A program made the position numbers and the translations under genes. A DNA stretch of 64,000 nt from Planosporangium flavigriseum (GTDB lineage: Bacteria; Actinomycetota; Actinomycetes; Mycobacteriales; Micromonosporaceae), in NCBI RefSeq assembly GCF_011947225.1, contig NZ_JAATVW010000008.1, positions 124,001 through 188,000 on the forward strand. Reading direction: 5' to 3'. Below are positions 1-10,212 of the stretch, in pieces. Under the pieces are notes generated by a model. That model did not search any database. It was not told the origin of the DNA and worked only from the letters and a program-made list of their open reading frames with translations. Position 1 is the first letter of the stretch. Each line of letters opens with the position of its first letter.

Positions 1-412
1 TCGAGGACCTGTGCGTGGCCGGTCTCGGCCGGACCCGGCTGGCCAAATCCGTGCACGACGCCGGCTGGGCGTCGTTTGACGGGATGTTGGAGTACAAGGC
101 CGCCCGGTACGGGCGGACCTTCGCCAAGATCGACCGGTTCTTCCCGTCCACCCGGATGTGCTCGCAGTATGGGCGTGTCAACGACAAGATGGCGCTCACC
201 GTCCGAGCGTGGGACTGCCCCTGCGGAGCAGCCCACGACCGGGACGTCAACGCCGCCATGAACGTGCTCGCCGCCGGACGGGCGGAGAGCCTAAACGACC
301 GTGGAGCGCACGTAAGACCGGCACTCGTGCCGGCGGCGCGCAGGGAAGCGGTAATCCACCCGCGCGCCGCGCGCGTTCCACGCGCAGCGCGGAGGGAATC
401 CCCGTCCTTTAG
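1..412 (+). mobile_element. tnpB: IS200/IS605-family TnpB relic, 3' part and right end
   Basis: The frame open from base 3 reads as the C-terminal part of an IS605 OrfB/TnpB nuclease: a VAGLGRTRLAKSVHDAGW segment, then the zinc-binding region and the final RuvC segment AHDRDVNAAMNVLAAG. The 5' part lies outside the window. The first zinc knuckle reads CSQYG where the family has CxxCG, so one ligand is a Tyr; the second is CPCG. The reading frame runs through the element end and on to 1283 with no stop of its own, whereas another frame ends EGIPVL-stop at 412, a common-looking end for these proteins, which suggests a frameshift near 345-395. The CCCCGTCCTTTAGG sequence at about 400-412 resembles the IS605 right-end hairpin but lacks a good complementary arm. 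Probably a decayed copy. The family call is firm; the exact boundary is not. Confidence 0.75.
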
Positions 413-1078
413 GCCGGCCAGCACGAACGCGACGGCCGCCAGGATCGTGGCGGTGTCGCCGCCGCTGCCCGTCGCCGGCTGCGCCGGCGTGGGCTCTGCG
501 CCGGCGATGTCGGCGCCGGTTTTGGTCGATCGAGAACGTACTACGTGCGAGTCGTTTGACGACGCAGGCGGCGCCGAGGGGCCCGCGTGCTGTCCAGGAG
601 CGCCCGGAGAGCCGGTTCCGGGCACGGGAGTGCCGCTGTTGACCGAGCTGTCGGCGTTGCCGGTGGGGCCCTTCCTGACCGGCCCCTCCTGGTTGCCGGG
701 GGTCGGAATTGCGGGATGGCCCGCAGTGGGCTGCGCAGTTGGCTGCTGCTGGTCGATGACCGGAACGCCTGGCGCGGTCGGTAGGGCCGGTAGATCCGGC
801 ACGGCTGGTACGGCCGGTACGACCGGCACCGCTGGTACGGCCGGTAGGGCCGGTAGGGCCGGCAGGGCTGGAACGTCCGGTGCGGCCGGAACGGTTGGCA
901 GCGCTAGCGCCCCGGGGCACGGTCCGGAGACCGGGAGACATGTCTCGGCGCTTGCCGCCGGCGCGCCCAGGACGACCGTCCCGGGTATTGCCACCGCTGC
1001 GGCGGTCAGCGTGGTCGCCGCGCTCCGGCGCACGAGTCGGACCCAATCGATCGCGGCTTGGACCTCCCTGCGTCTCAT
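413..1078 (-). pseudogene. Secreted Pro-rich protein, C-terminus cut off by the IS element
   Basis: The minus-strand reading frame starts with ATG at 1078 and has no stop before it enters the IS relic, continuing open to the window edge. The N-terminus is basic (MRRREVQ), then a hydrophobic stretch ending APAASAE, a convincing Sec signal peptide. Next come two Cys residues (TCLPVSGPC) and a run of about 14 three-residue repeats PAV/PAL/PVV encoded at about 780-900. A hydrophilic linker follows (PVIDQQQPTAQPTAGHP), and the last host-like residues PATGSGGDTATILAAVAFVLAGL look like the first half of a C-terminal membrane anchor. The anchor is broken at the IS end near 412, which is why I call it disrupted. 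Function unknown; presumably a cell-surface protein. I do not recognise the family. Confidence 0.6.
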
Positions 1079-1434
1079 TCAGTGCTGGCCTCAGTCGCGG
1101 ACCCGTCAAAAGACGCGCTCACTCAGCGCTCTAGATCCAGTACGGACTGTGTGTGATCAGGCCATGCTTGAGATTGACAGTTGCGGTACGGGTGCTCGTC
1201 GGTTGCCAACCGGTTGCCGGTTGCCATTCGGTTGCGGGTACCTCTCGGTTTGGTTGACGGGCCGGGTTCATTCGTCCGGTTAGATGGCGTATTGCCCGAG
1301 GCAATGAACAAACAGGGGGGGGAGGGACCGCACTGGCCGGGGCTGCGACGGGCGGGGCTGGCTGGGAGCTACCCACCTACCGCTATGACGGCGATCACAG
1401 CCGTAAGTTGGGGGACATCCGTCGAGATCCTGAG
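1079..1434. other. Intergenic region with GGTTGCC repeats
   Basis: No gene is supported here. It holds the divergent upstream regions of the secreted-protein gene and the HAD gene. Four closely spaced copies of a CGGTTGCC-like heptamer lie at about 1198-1240, partly arranged as inverted repeats, and an eight-G run lies near 1314-1321. I see no convincing promoter pair. Confidence 0.5.
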
Positions 1435-2109
1435 GTGAGTGTGTCGGAGCTTGAGGCGGTGCTGTTCGACATGGACGGCACCCTTGTCGACAGTGAGAAA
1501 GTGTGGGATGTCGGCCTGCGGGAGTTGGCGCGCAGGTTCGGGGGAGAGCTGTCGCAGGCGGCCCGTACCCGGATGGTCGGCACCAGCATGGCCGAGTCGA
1601 TGGAGATCCTCCACGCCGATATCTCCCAGCCGTGGCTAAACCCGGAGGAGAGCGTCACCTGGTTAGAGAACCGGGTGTACGAGCTGTTCGCCGCGGGGTT
1701 GATCTGGCGACCGGGCGCGCGGGAGCTACTCGACGCGGTGCGGGCAGCCGGGTTACCGGCGGCGTTGGTGACGGCGACCCGTCGGCGCCTGGTGGACGTG
1801 GCTCTCGGCACGATCGGTGCGCATAACTTCGACGTCGTGGTGTGCGGCGACGAGGTCGGCAACAGCAAGCCGCACCCTGAGCCGTACCTGACGGCGGCGT
1901 CCAAGCTCGGTGCGGACCCGCGGCGGTGCGCGGCGATCGAGGATTCGCCGACGGGCGTGGCGAGCGCCCTGGCCGCCGGATGCCTGGTCGTGGCGGTTCC
2001 CTGTGAGGTTGCCCTGGTCCCGACGGATGGCGTCGTCCAGATCGACAGCCTCACGATGATGGATGTCGCGACGCTGCGCCGGCATCTGGCGGGCCGCGCC
2101 GCGGCCTGA
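1435..2109 (+). CDS. HAD-superfamily hydrolase, beta-phosphoglucomutase-like
   Basis: About 224 residues. Motif I is FDMDGTLVDS near the N-terminus (nucleophile Asp plus acid/base Asp), motif II is LVTATR, the conserved Lys is in GNSKPHPEPYL, and motif III is AIEDSPTGVASALAAG. This is the layout of the subfamily I HAD phosphatases related to beta-phosphoglucomutase and sugar phosphatases; the substrate cannot be read from the sequence. Three in-frame starts are possible: TTG 1408, GTG 1435 and GTG 1441. I chose 1435 because it leaves a short lead before motif I; there is no strong ribosome binding site. It is convergent with the ABC ATPase gene downstream. Confidence 0.85.
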   Translation: MSVSELEAVLFDMDGTLVDSEKVWDVGLRELARRFGGELSQAARTRMVGTSMAESMEILHADISQPWLNPEESVTWLENRVYELFAAGLIWRPGARELLDAVRAAGLPAALVTATRRRLVDVALGTIGAHNFDVVVCGDEVGNSKPHPEPYLTAASKLGADPRRCAAIEDSPTGVASALAAGCLVVAVPCEVALVPTDGVVQIDSLTMMDVATLRRHLAGRAAA

Positions 2110-2139
2110 CGGTCGGGTACCGACCACGTCGCGGCCGGG

Positions 2140-2925
2140 TCAGCCCACCGCCGCCAGGGTGTCGAGATTCTTCAACATGTCCAGTACGGCGTCGGGGCTC
2201 GGCGTGCCCAGCTCGGTGACGAGTTGCCCGTCGGCCAGGAAGATCACCCGGTCGGCGTACGCGGCGGCGCTTGCGTCGTGGGTGACCATGACGATGGTCT
2301 GGCCGAAGTCGCGCGCCGAGTTGCGCAGGAAGCTCAGGACCGCGGCGCCGGAGCGGGAGTCGAGGTTTCCGGTCGGCTCGTCGGCGAAGATGACCTCGGG
2401 TCGCGAGATGAGGGCCCGGGCGCAGGCGACGCGCTGCTGCTGCCCCCCCGACAGCTGGGTGGGGCGGTGCTGGAGGCGGTCGCGCAGCCCGACCGTGTCG
2501 ACGACGGCGTTGAACCACTGACGATCGGGCTTGCGCCCGGCGATGGCCAGCGGCAGCAGGATGTTCTCCTCGGCCGTCAGCGTGGGCAGCAGGTTGAACT
2601 GCTGGAAGATGAAGCCGACCTGGCCGCGCCGCAGCCGGGTCAGGCCGCGGTCGGGCAGCCCGCTGATTCGGGTGTCGCCGACGTACACCTCGCCCCGCGT
2701 CACGGTGTCCAGTCCGGCGAGGCAGTGCATCAGCGTCGACTTGCCCGATCCGGACGGCCCCATGATCGCAGTGAACTCCCCGCGGGTCAGGTCGACGTTC
2801 ACCCCCCGGAGCGCCGCCACCTGGGCCTCGCCGCTGCCGTACACCTTCCACACGTCCACCGCGCGCGCCGCCGGCAGAATGGTGCGCGCCACGTCCGTCC
2901 TGCGTGTACCCGTGGTGAGTGTCAC
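2140..2925 (-). CDS. ABC transporter ATP-binding protein (MacB/LolD type), copy 2
   Basis: 261 residues with all nucleotide-binding motifs: Walker A GPSGSGKS at about 56-63, Q-loop FQQFNLLP, signature LSGGQQQR at about 158-165, Walker B VIFADEP at about 178-184 and the H-loop VMVTHD. The family drives MacB/FtsX-type permeases that move lipids, peptides or drugs out of the membrane. It is nearly the same sequence as the other ATPase at 5800-6591, including the leading AVDVWKVYGSGEAQV segment. It sits downstream of the large permease gene on the same strand but is separated from it by about 320 bp containing a hairpin, so it may have its own promoter. It probably serves the same permease as an alternative ATPase. 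Confidence 0.9.
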   Translation of the reverse strand: MTLTTGTRRTDVARTILPAARAVDVWKVYGSGEAQVAALRGVNVDLTRGEFTAIMGPSGSGKSTLMHCLAGLDTVTRGEVYVGDTRISGLPDRGLTRLRRGQVGFIFQQFNLLPTLTAEENILLPLAIAGRKPDRQWFNAVVDTVGLRDRLQHRPTQLSGGQQQRVACARALISRPEVIFADEPTGNLDSRSGAAVLSFLRNSARDFGQTIVMVTHDASAAAYADRVIFLADGQLVTELGTPSPDAVLDMLKNLDTLAAVG

Positions 2926-3118
2926 CGCTCCTCCATCTGTCCCGTCGATCCCCGTCGTCCCGCAAGCCCATGATCGGGGCGGTGACGTGCGGTTACGTCC
3001 ACCCGGCGGGGGAGCCTGCCACCGGTTTTCCCATCAGGGGAACCCGGCTCCGCCCCTCCGGGAAAATCCCCGATGTCGGGTGGGCGCGGACCGTCTCCGG
3101 CGCGGTAAACCGGGCGTT

Positions 3119-3132
3119 CATAAGGACTTATG
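3119..3132. promoter_or_regulatory. Short inverted repeat, possible operator
   Basis: CATAAG and CTTATG separated by two bases, in a locally AT-rich spot of an otherwise GC-rich gap, about 200 bp upstream of the copy-2 ATPase start. Arms this short can occur by chance; an operator role is inferred from position only. Confidence 0.3.
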
Positions 3133-3179
3133 TCCGTCAGGGAGCCCCCGACGTGTGCGGTGGAGCGCCCCTGTACGTG

Positions 3180-3227
3180 AGGAGGGCGCCCCTCGTACGG
3201 TCTAACCCGTGAGAGAGGCGCCCTCCT
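3180..3227 (-). terminator. Hairpin after the permease gene
   Basis: Perfect 11-bp arms, AGGAGGGCGCC (3180-3190) and GGCGCCCTCCT (3217-3227), enclosing a 26-nt loop, starting 18 bp after the permease stop codon. There is no U-tract, which is usual for actinobacterial intrinsic terminators. Confidence 0.6.
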
Positions 3228-3244
3228 GCGAGATGGTCGCGCCG

Positions 3245-5803
3245 TTACTCGTACGCGATCGCGTTCAGCACGTTGAGGCGGGCCGCCCGGATCGCCGGGA
3301 TGATGGCGGCGACCACGCCGACCACGGCCCCGCCGATGACGTACGTGGCCATCAGGCCCCACGGCAGCGACAGTTCGGTGATGCCCTTGTCCTTGAGCGC
3401 CCGGACGACCGCCGCGCCGAGCCCGGCCCCGACGGTGATACCGAGCAGCGCCCCGAACAGCGAGATGACGACCGACTCCACGGTGATCATCCACATTGTA
3501 CGACCACGGCGCAGGCCGATGGCCCGGAGCATGCCGAGTTCGCGGGTACGCTCGAGGACGGACAGCACCAGGGTGTTGATGATGCCGAGGATCGCGATGA
3601 GCATGGCCACGAAGAGCAGTACCTGGACCATGAACAGCGCGAAGGTGAAGATCTTCAGCTGGTTGCCGATCCATTCACTGCGGGTCGACACGTTGACCTC
3701 TGGGCTGTCCTTGAGGACCATGTCGATGTCGCGCTTGGCGCTCGTCGCGTCGGCCCCCGGCCGCAGCTTGACGAACGCCTGTGTGGCGGTCGCGGTCCGG
3801 AACCCGGTGGTCGCGTCCTGCCAGGACATGATCATGCCGCCGCCGCCCCCGCTGTTGGCGAAGACGCCGGTGATCCGGAACTGGCGCGGCTCACCGCGGG
3901 ACAGTTGGGCGGCGACCGTGTCGCCGGCCTTCCACTTCCGGTCCTTCGCCGTGCTCTCGTCGATGAGCAGCTCTCCGGCGCCCAGCCGGTCGACCCGGCC
4001 GTTCGTCGCCTTGAGCCTGAGGACCCGGCTCGCGGCGGCCTGGTCGTCGAAGGCGCCCACGAAGCGCTGCTTGCCGTCGACCAGGACGGCGTCGTACGCC
4101 TCGGCGGCCACCGCGTCCACCGCGGGCATGGCGCGGACCTGCCGCAGTGCCGCCGGGTCGATCGACGGCGGGATCGCTGACGTCTGCTGACCGGCGATGA
4201 TCAGGTCGGCCTGGATCTGCTTGTCGAGAACCTTCCCGATGCTCTCGTCGACCGACGAGAAGATCGTGCTGATACCGGTGACCAACGCGATGCTGATCAT
4301 CATCGCGGCGGCGGTGATCGCCGTGCGGCGCGGGTTACGGCCGGAGTTGAGCCGGCCCAGCTTGCCCGGCACCGACCAGGAGAACAGCCTGCCGAGCAGC
4401 GACACCACCGGCTGGCCCAGCAACGGGGTCAGCAGGGCGACCGCGATGAAGTCGACGAACACGCCACCGACGACCCACCAGATCGTGTTGCCGCCGGCCT
4501 TGCCGGACAGGCCGTACACGAGCGAACCGCTCCCGGCCAGCAGGAGGACCGCACCCGCCACGGTGAGCCGCGTCAACGGCCGGTCGGCGGTGTTCGCCTG
4601 GCGCATCGCGGCGACCGGCGGCACGCGGGACGCCTGGAACGCCGGCAACAGAGCGGCGAGGATCGTCACCCCCACCCCGACGACGAACGACACGATCCAC
4701 GCCGCCGGTGGAACCCCGAGGCTGGCGACCTCCAGGTCGCCGCTGAGCTTCGCCACCAGGAACCCGCCCAGCCAACCGATCCCGACCCCCAGGGCGAGAC
4801 CGACCAGCCAGGACACCACGCCGATGACGGTCGCCTCGACCATCACGGATCCGATCATCTGACCCCGGCTGGCGCCCATCGCGCGCAGCAGCGCCAGTTC
4901 CCGGGTGCGCTGCGCCACGATGATCGAGAAGGTGTTGAGGATCAGGAACACGCCGACCAGCAACGCCACCCCGGCGAAGCCGAGGAGGATGTACGTGATG
5001 AACGACAGCACCTGCTTGAGATTGTCGGCCTGCTTCTTGGCCAGATCCTCACCGGTGTCGACCTGGTAGGCCGCACCCAGTTGGGTGCGCAGCGCGTCGC
5101 GTACCTTCGTCAGGTCCCGCTCGTCGGTGACTTTGACGTCGATGACGTTGTAGACGCCCGTCGCCCCGAGCATGAGCTGCTGGGCCACCGGTTCGGTGAA
5201 CGCGACGGTCTGCTCGCCACCGACGGAGTCCCGGCCTCCGGTGTACCCGAAGATGCCCACCACCGTGAACGTCTTCTTCGCCTCGAGCGTGAGCACCCCG
5301 ACCTGCTCGCCGACCGTGAGGTCGCCGGTCTTGGCCAGGCCGGCGTTGATGGCCACCTCGCCGCTCGTCCGCGGACCACGACCTTCGCGCAGCGACATCA
5401 GCTCGTCCTCGCCGGCCCAGTTGACGCCGAAGCGGGGAGAGGGGCTGGCGCCCCCCACGACCTTGCCGTTGTGCCCGACCACCCGGGCGCCTTCGGCCAA
5501 GACCAATCCCGTGGCCTTCGCCACGCCGGGCACCGCCGCCACCTTGCCGACCACAGTGGACTCTATGTTCGCCGGTACGGCCCCCTGACCGTCGCCGTCC
5601 ACGTCGACCTTGGGCTTGGCCTGGACCTGGATGTCGGTGTTGTCGTACGCATTGGTGAACAGCGAGTCGAAGGTGCGGCCGAGCGTGTCGGACAGCACGA
5701 ACGCCCCCGATACGAACATCACCGCAAGCACGACCGCCAGGCCGCTCAGTAACAGTCGCAGTTTGCGCGACAGCAGGCTCTTGAGTGTGGCGCGCAGCAT
5801 CAC
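3245..5803 (-). CDS. ABC transporter permease, FtsX/MacB fold, duplicated
   Basis: 852 residues. An N-terminal membrane segment (LRLLLSGLAVVLAVMFVSGAF) is followed by a roughly 230-residue extracytoplasmic MacB-like periplasmic-core domain and three membrane segments (about 265-390) carrying the FtsX motif AQRTRELALLRAMGAS. The same plan repeats in the second half: membrane segment, second extracytoplasmic domain, and three membrane segments with LERTRELGMLRAIG. Such doubled-FtsX permeases act as one polypeptide with an ATPase dimer and export lipids or peptides across the actinobacterial membrane; the cargo is unknown. The ATG overlaps the stop of the upstream ATPase by 4 bp, so the pair is translationally coupled. 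Confidence 0.9.
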   Translation of the reverse strand: MMLRATLKSLLSRKLRLLLSGLAVVLAVMFVSGAFVLSDTLGRTFDSLFTNAYDNTDIQVQAKPKVDVDGDGQGAVPANIESTVVGKVAAVPGVAKATGLVLAEGARVVGHNGKVVGGASPSPRFGVNWAGEDELMSLREGRGPRTSGEVAINAGLAKTGDLTVGEQVGVLTLEAKKTFTVVGIFGYTGGRDSVGGEQTVAFTEPVAQQLMLGATGVYNVIDVKVTDERDLTKVRDALRTQLGAAYQVDTGEDLAKKQADNLKQVLSFITYILLGFAGVALLVGVFLILNTFSIIVAQRTRELALLRAMGASRGQMIGSVMVEATVIGVVSWLVGLALGVGIGWLGGFLVAKLSGDLEVASLGVPPAAWIVSFVVGVGVTILAALLPAFQASRVPPVAAMRQANTADRPLTRLTVAGAVLLLAGSGSLVYGLSGKAGGNTIWWVVGGVFVDFIAVALLTPLLGQPVVSLLGRLFSWSVPGKLGRLNSGRNPRRTAITAAAMMISIALVTGISTIFSSVDESIGKVLDKQIQADLIIAGQQTSAIPPSIDPAALRQVRAMPAVDAVAAEAYDAVLVDGKQRFVGAFDDQAAASRVLRLKATNGRVDRLGAGELLIDESTAKDRKWKAGDTVAAQLSRGEPRQFRITGVFANSGGGGGMIMSWQDATTGFRTATATQAFVKLRPGADATSAKRDIDMVLKDSPEVNVSTRSEWIGNQLKIFTFALFMVQVLLFVAMLIAILGIINTLVLSVLERTRELGMLRAIGLRRGRTMWMITVESVVISLFGALLGITVGAGLGAAVVRALKDKGITELSLPWGLMATYVIGGAVVGVVAAIIPAIRAARLNVLNAIAYE

Positions 5804-6591
5804 ACGGCCCCGTCGACGGCGCCGTCAGCGAGCTGGGCCGCCGTGACGTCGAGGCGCTTGAGCCGGTCGAGTACGGCCTCGGCGCTCGGGTCGCGCAGTT
5901 CGTCGACGACCCGGCCGTCGGCGAGGAAGATCACCCGGTCGGCGTACGAGGCGGCGTTGGGGTCGTGGGTGACCATGACGATGGTCTGGCCGAAGTCGCG
6001 TACCGAGTTGCGCAGGAAGCTCAGGACCTCGGCGCCGGAGCGGGAGTCGAGGTTTCCGGTCGGCTCGTCGGCGAAGATCACCTCGGGCCGGGCCACCAGC
6101 GCCCGGGCGCAGGCGACCCGCTGCTGCTGGCCGCCGGACAACTGGGTCGGCCGGTGCTTGAGGCGGTCCCGGAGCCCGACCGTGTCGATCACCGTGTCGA
6201 ACCAATCCCGGTCGGGCTTGCGCCCGGCGATGGCCAGCGGCAGCAGGATGTTCTCCTCGGCCGTCAGCGTGGGCAGCAGGTTGAACTGCTGGAAGATGAA
6301 GCCGACCTTGTCGCGGCGCAGGTCGGTCAGCGCCCGGTCGCTCAGCCCGGTGACCCGGGCGTCCCCGACGTACACCTCGCCCCGGGTCACCGTGTCCAGC
6401 CCGGCGAGGCAGTGCATCAGCGTCGACTTGCCCGATCCGGATGGCCCCATGATCGCGGTGAACTGACCGCGCTGGAGCTCCACACTCACTCCGTGCAACG
6501 CGATGACCTGGGCCTCACCGCTGCCGTATACCTTCCACACGTCCACCGCACGAGCGGCGATATCCACCGCCGTTGGGAGTGTCGCGGTCAC
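5800..6591 (-). CDS. ABC transporter ATP-binding protein (MacB/LolD type), copy 1
   Basis: 263 residues from GTG 6591, preceded by a GAAAGGA ribosome binding site with about 6 nt spacing; the longer open frame to 6735 lacks such support. Walker A GPSGSGKS is at about 49-56, signature LSGGQQQR and Walker B VIFADEP are present, and the H-loop is VMVTHDP. It is the partner ATPase of the 852-residue permease, whose start codon overlaps this stop. A LuxR response-regulator relic lies just upstream on the same strand, so the operon may once have been under two-component control. Confidence 0.92.
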   Translation of the reverse strand: MTATLPTAVDIAARAVDVWKVYGSGEAQVIALHGVSVELQRGQFTAIMGPSGSGKSTLMHCLAGLDTVTRGEVYVGDARVTGLSDRALTDLRRDKVGFIFQQFNLLPTLTAEENILLPLAIAGRKPDRDWFDTVIDTVGLRDRLKHRPTQLSGGQQQRVACARALVARPEVIFADEPTGNLDSRSGAEVLSFLRNSVRDFGQTIVMVTHDPNAASYADRVIFLADGRVVDELRDPSAEAVLDRLKRLDVTAAQLADGAVDGAV

Positions 6592-6735
6592 GTCTAGTCC
6601 TTTCGAAGGTTCCCCGTCAGTTGCATCAACGACGGTAAAGGGCGTATGCGAATGGAGCTTCGTTCCTTCGGATAACCGCCACATGTGTTTCCGGTGAAGA
6701 ACATCTCCATCCGGAGGCGGCAGGGCCGTGGGCAC

Positions 6736-6880
6736 ACGCGGGGCGGACAGGACCGCTCTCGTATGCGAGGACGACCGCCGGTACGCGGTCGCGCGGTCTC
6801 AGCTTTGTCAGGACGTGGCCTACATGCGTCTTAACCGTGGTCGCGCCGACGTGCAACTCATGGGAGATCGCAGCGTCAGT
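6736..6880 (-). pseudogene. Relic of a NarL/LuxR-type response regulator, HTH end only
   Basis: About 48 codons read DAAISHELHVGATTVKTHVG then HVLTKLRPRDRVPAVVLAYESG, the typical C-terminal HTH and tail of NarL-family response regulators (usual form NAEIA..L..S..TVKTHV..L..KL..RDR). The receiver domain and the first part of the HTH are gone; the fragment starts where the adjacent RecB-type nuclease gene ends and overlaps its stop codon by a few bases. The frame runs on to a stop at 6626 without recognisable sequence. A deletion that joined the nuclease gene to the tail of a regulator gene is the simplest explanation. Confidence 0.7.
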
Positions 6881-7913
6881 CCTCGCCGGCGGGCGCGGGT
6901 ACGCCCGGCGCCAACGCGATCGCCGGGTACGGCGGCGGGCTGCCACCGAATTCGGGGCAGTGGGCCTGGTGGGCGCACCAGCCGCAGAGCCTGCTCGGCT
7001 TGGGGCGGAAGTCACCGGTCTGGGTCGCCCGTTCGATCGCCTGCCACAACGCCAGCAGGGTGCGCTCGAAACGCAGCAGCTCGTCGAGGTCGGGGGTGTA
7101 GTCGCAGACCTCCGCGTCACGCAGATAAAGCAGGCGCAGCACCCGCGGCACGACGCCGTGGATGCGCCACAGCACCAGCGCGTAGAACTTGAGCTGGAAC
7201 AGGGCCCGCGCCTCGAACGCCTCCCGCGGCGCCCCGCCGGTCTTGTAGTCGACCACTCGCATGTCGCCGGCGGGTGAGATGTCGAGCCGGTCGACATAGC
7301 CACGGATGAGGAGCTCGTCGCCGATCGTCGCCTCGATCAGGGTCTCGCGTTCGGCGGGCTCGAGGCGCCGCGGATCCTCCATGGTGAAATAGCCGGCCAG
7401 CAGGTCGGTGGCAGAGGCGAGGAACTCCGCCGCCGTCGCGCCCTTCGGTGGCGCGCCTGCCGGCGCCTCGCCCGCCGGCGGCATCGCCGGGGCTGCCGCA
7501 TCCGGCGAGAACAGCCCGGCCAGCTCCGCGTTCGCGGCCCGCAGCCGCTCCCACTCGGGAGCGACGAGCTCCGCGGCGCGCTCCGGGGTGCGGTCGGCGG
7601 CAGGCAGGTCGAACAGCCGCTCCAGAACGGCGTGCACCAGGGTGCCGCGGGCCTGGTCAGCCGTTGGCTGCTCGGGAAGCCGATCGATGGTGCGGAAACG
7701 GAATAGCAGCGGGCAGGTCTTGAAGTCGGCCGCGCGGGACGGGGACAGCGACGGCCGCCGCGGCCGCTCCGCCGCCTGGCCCCTTGCCGGATCCGCGCTC
7801 GTCGAGGCCGGGCTCGTCGGCTCCGCGCTCGTCGGCTCCGCGCCCGTCGGCGCCGGGCTCGTCGGCTCCGCGCCCGTCGGTTGGGATGGGTCCCGCACCA
7901 TTTCGACCGTCAT
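6876..7913 (-). CDS. RecB-family PD-(D/E)XK nuclease with Fe-S cluster ligands
   Basis: 345 residues. The catalytic PD-(D/E)XK motifs are visible: GYVDRLD, then VVDYKTG with the Asp and Lys, then QLKFYALVLW. One Cys near the start of the domain (FKTCPLLF) and three at the end (CGWCAHQAHC) match the AddB/Cas4-type iron-sulfur staple. The family trims or cuts DNA ends in recombination and repair; this is a stand-alone copy without a helicase. The first 40 residues are a low-complexity PTGAEPTS/PTSAEPTS repeat. The ATG lies 7 nt from a TAACCT box, consistent with a leaderless transcript. The gene end abuts a regulator relic, so the last residues may be new. Confidence 0.85.
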   Translation of the reverse strand: MTVEMVRDPSQPTGAEPTSPAPTGAEPTSAEPTSPASTSADPARGQAAERPRRPSLSPSRAADFKTCPLLFRFRTIDRLPEQPTADQARGTLVHAVLERLFDLPAADRTPERAAELVAPEWERLRAANAELAGLFSPDAAAPAMPPAGEAPAGAPPKGATAAEFLASATDLLAGYFTMEDPRRLEPAERETLIEATIGDELLIRGYVDRLDISPAGDMRVVDYKTGGAPREAFEARALFQLKFYALVLWRIHGVVPRVLRLLYLRDAEVCDYTPDLDELLRFERTLLALWQAIERATQTGDFRPKPSRLCGWCAHQAHCPEFGGSPPPYPAIALAPGVPAPAGED

Positions 7914-7926
7914 GGGGGACAGGTTA
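7914..7926 (-). promoter_or_regulatory. -10 box for the RecB-type nuclease (leaderless)
   Basis: On the minus strand TAACCT (7926-7921) is followed by 7 nt and then the ATG. No ribosome binding site is seen, so transcription probably starts at or near the start codon. Confidence 0.5.
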
Positions 7927-7927
7927 G

Positions 7928-9675
<1,748 letters not shown>

Positions 9676-9748
9676 GCACCGCGAAGGCGCTACGGAGGGT
9701 CCGATCCCGGTGACCGGCCGCTGGTTTGAGCCGGCCGGCCAGTAGGGG

Positions 9749-10039
9749 TCAGTCCTCGGCGTCCGGGCCGGCCACCGGGGCGCCGTCGCTGGCGCGCTGC
9801 ACGTGGATGCACTCGCCCGGGCACTCCTTGGCCGCGTCGATGACTTCGAGGCGCAGGTGGGCCGGCACGCCAACCTTGCTGCCCTCGGCGAGTTGCAGTT
9901 CGCCCGACTCGTCCTTGACGTAGGCCAGGCCGTCGACGTCGAACTCGAACACGTCCGGTGCGTACTGCACGCACAGCCCGTCGCCGGTGCAGAGCGACTG
10001 GTCAACCCAGACCTGCAATTCATCGGTGTCGACGACCAT
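9749..10039 (-). CDS. Ferredoxin, short actinobacterial type
   Basis: 96 residues. The motif CTGDGLC near residue 17 and CPGEC near residue 73 give the C-x5-C and C-x3-C arrangement of small [3Fe-4S]/[4Fe-4S] ferredoxins that feed electrons to cytochromes P450 and other oxidoreductases. The segment APDVFEFDVDGLAYV is typical of the family. The tail (PVAGPDAED) is short and acidic. GGGAGG lies 8 nt before the ATG. It is divergent from arc/mpa, an arrangement I recall in other actinomycetes; no direct link to the proteasome is known. Confidence 0.9.
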   Translation of the reverse strand: MVVDTDELQVWVDQSLCTGDGLCVQYAPDVFEFDVDGLAYVKDESGELQLAEGSKVGVPAHLRLEVIDAAKECPGECIHVQRASDGAPVAGPDAED

Positions 10040-10212
10040 GCTTTACCTCCCGGGCACTCTACGGTAGCGACGTTACCGGACGAAGGATCGACGGCGCACA
10101 GCGCCGCAGCCGGATCGGTAACAGATCACGTGATGGCGTTTGGTACGGGGCTGTTTGGGCGATCAGCAGTTAGTGTTAGAGCACGACGTTCAAAGCCCCG
10201 GGGAGGTGGGAC

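Larger units (their letters stand above)
2926..3244. other. Gap between ABC ATPase copy 2 and the permease gene
   Basis: About 320 bp with no gene. It carries the hairpin at 3180-3227 next to the permease stop and a small inverted repeat at 3119-3132. The layout suggests termination after the permease gene and a separate promoter for the downstream ATPase. Confidence 0.5.

Noticed and set aside
780-900. Tandem 9-nt repeat array
   Set aside because: Not a separate repeat element; it encodes the PAV/PAL triplets of the secreted protein on the minus strand.
15-1283. 422-codon open frame on the plus strand
   Set aside because: Only the first ~95 codons match TnpB; the rest is antisense to the secreted Pro-rich protein and has no family-like sequence.
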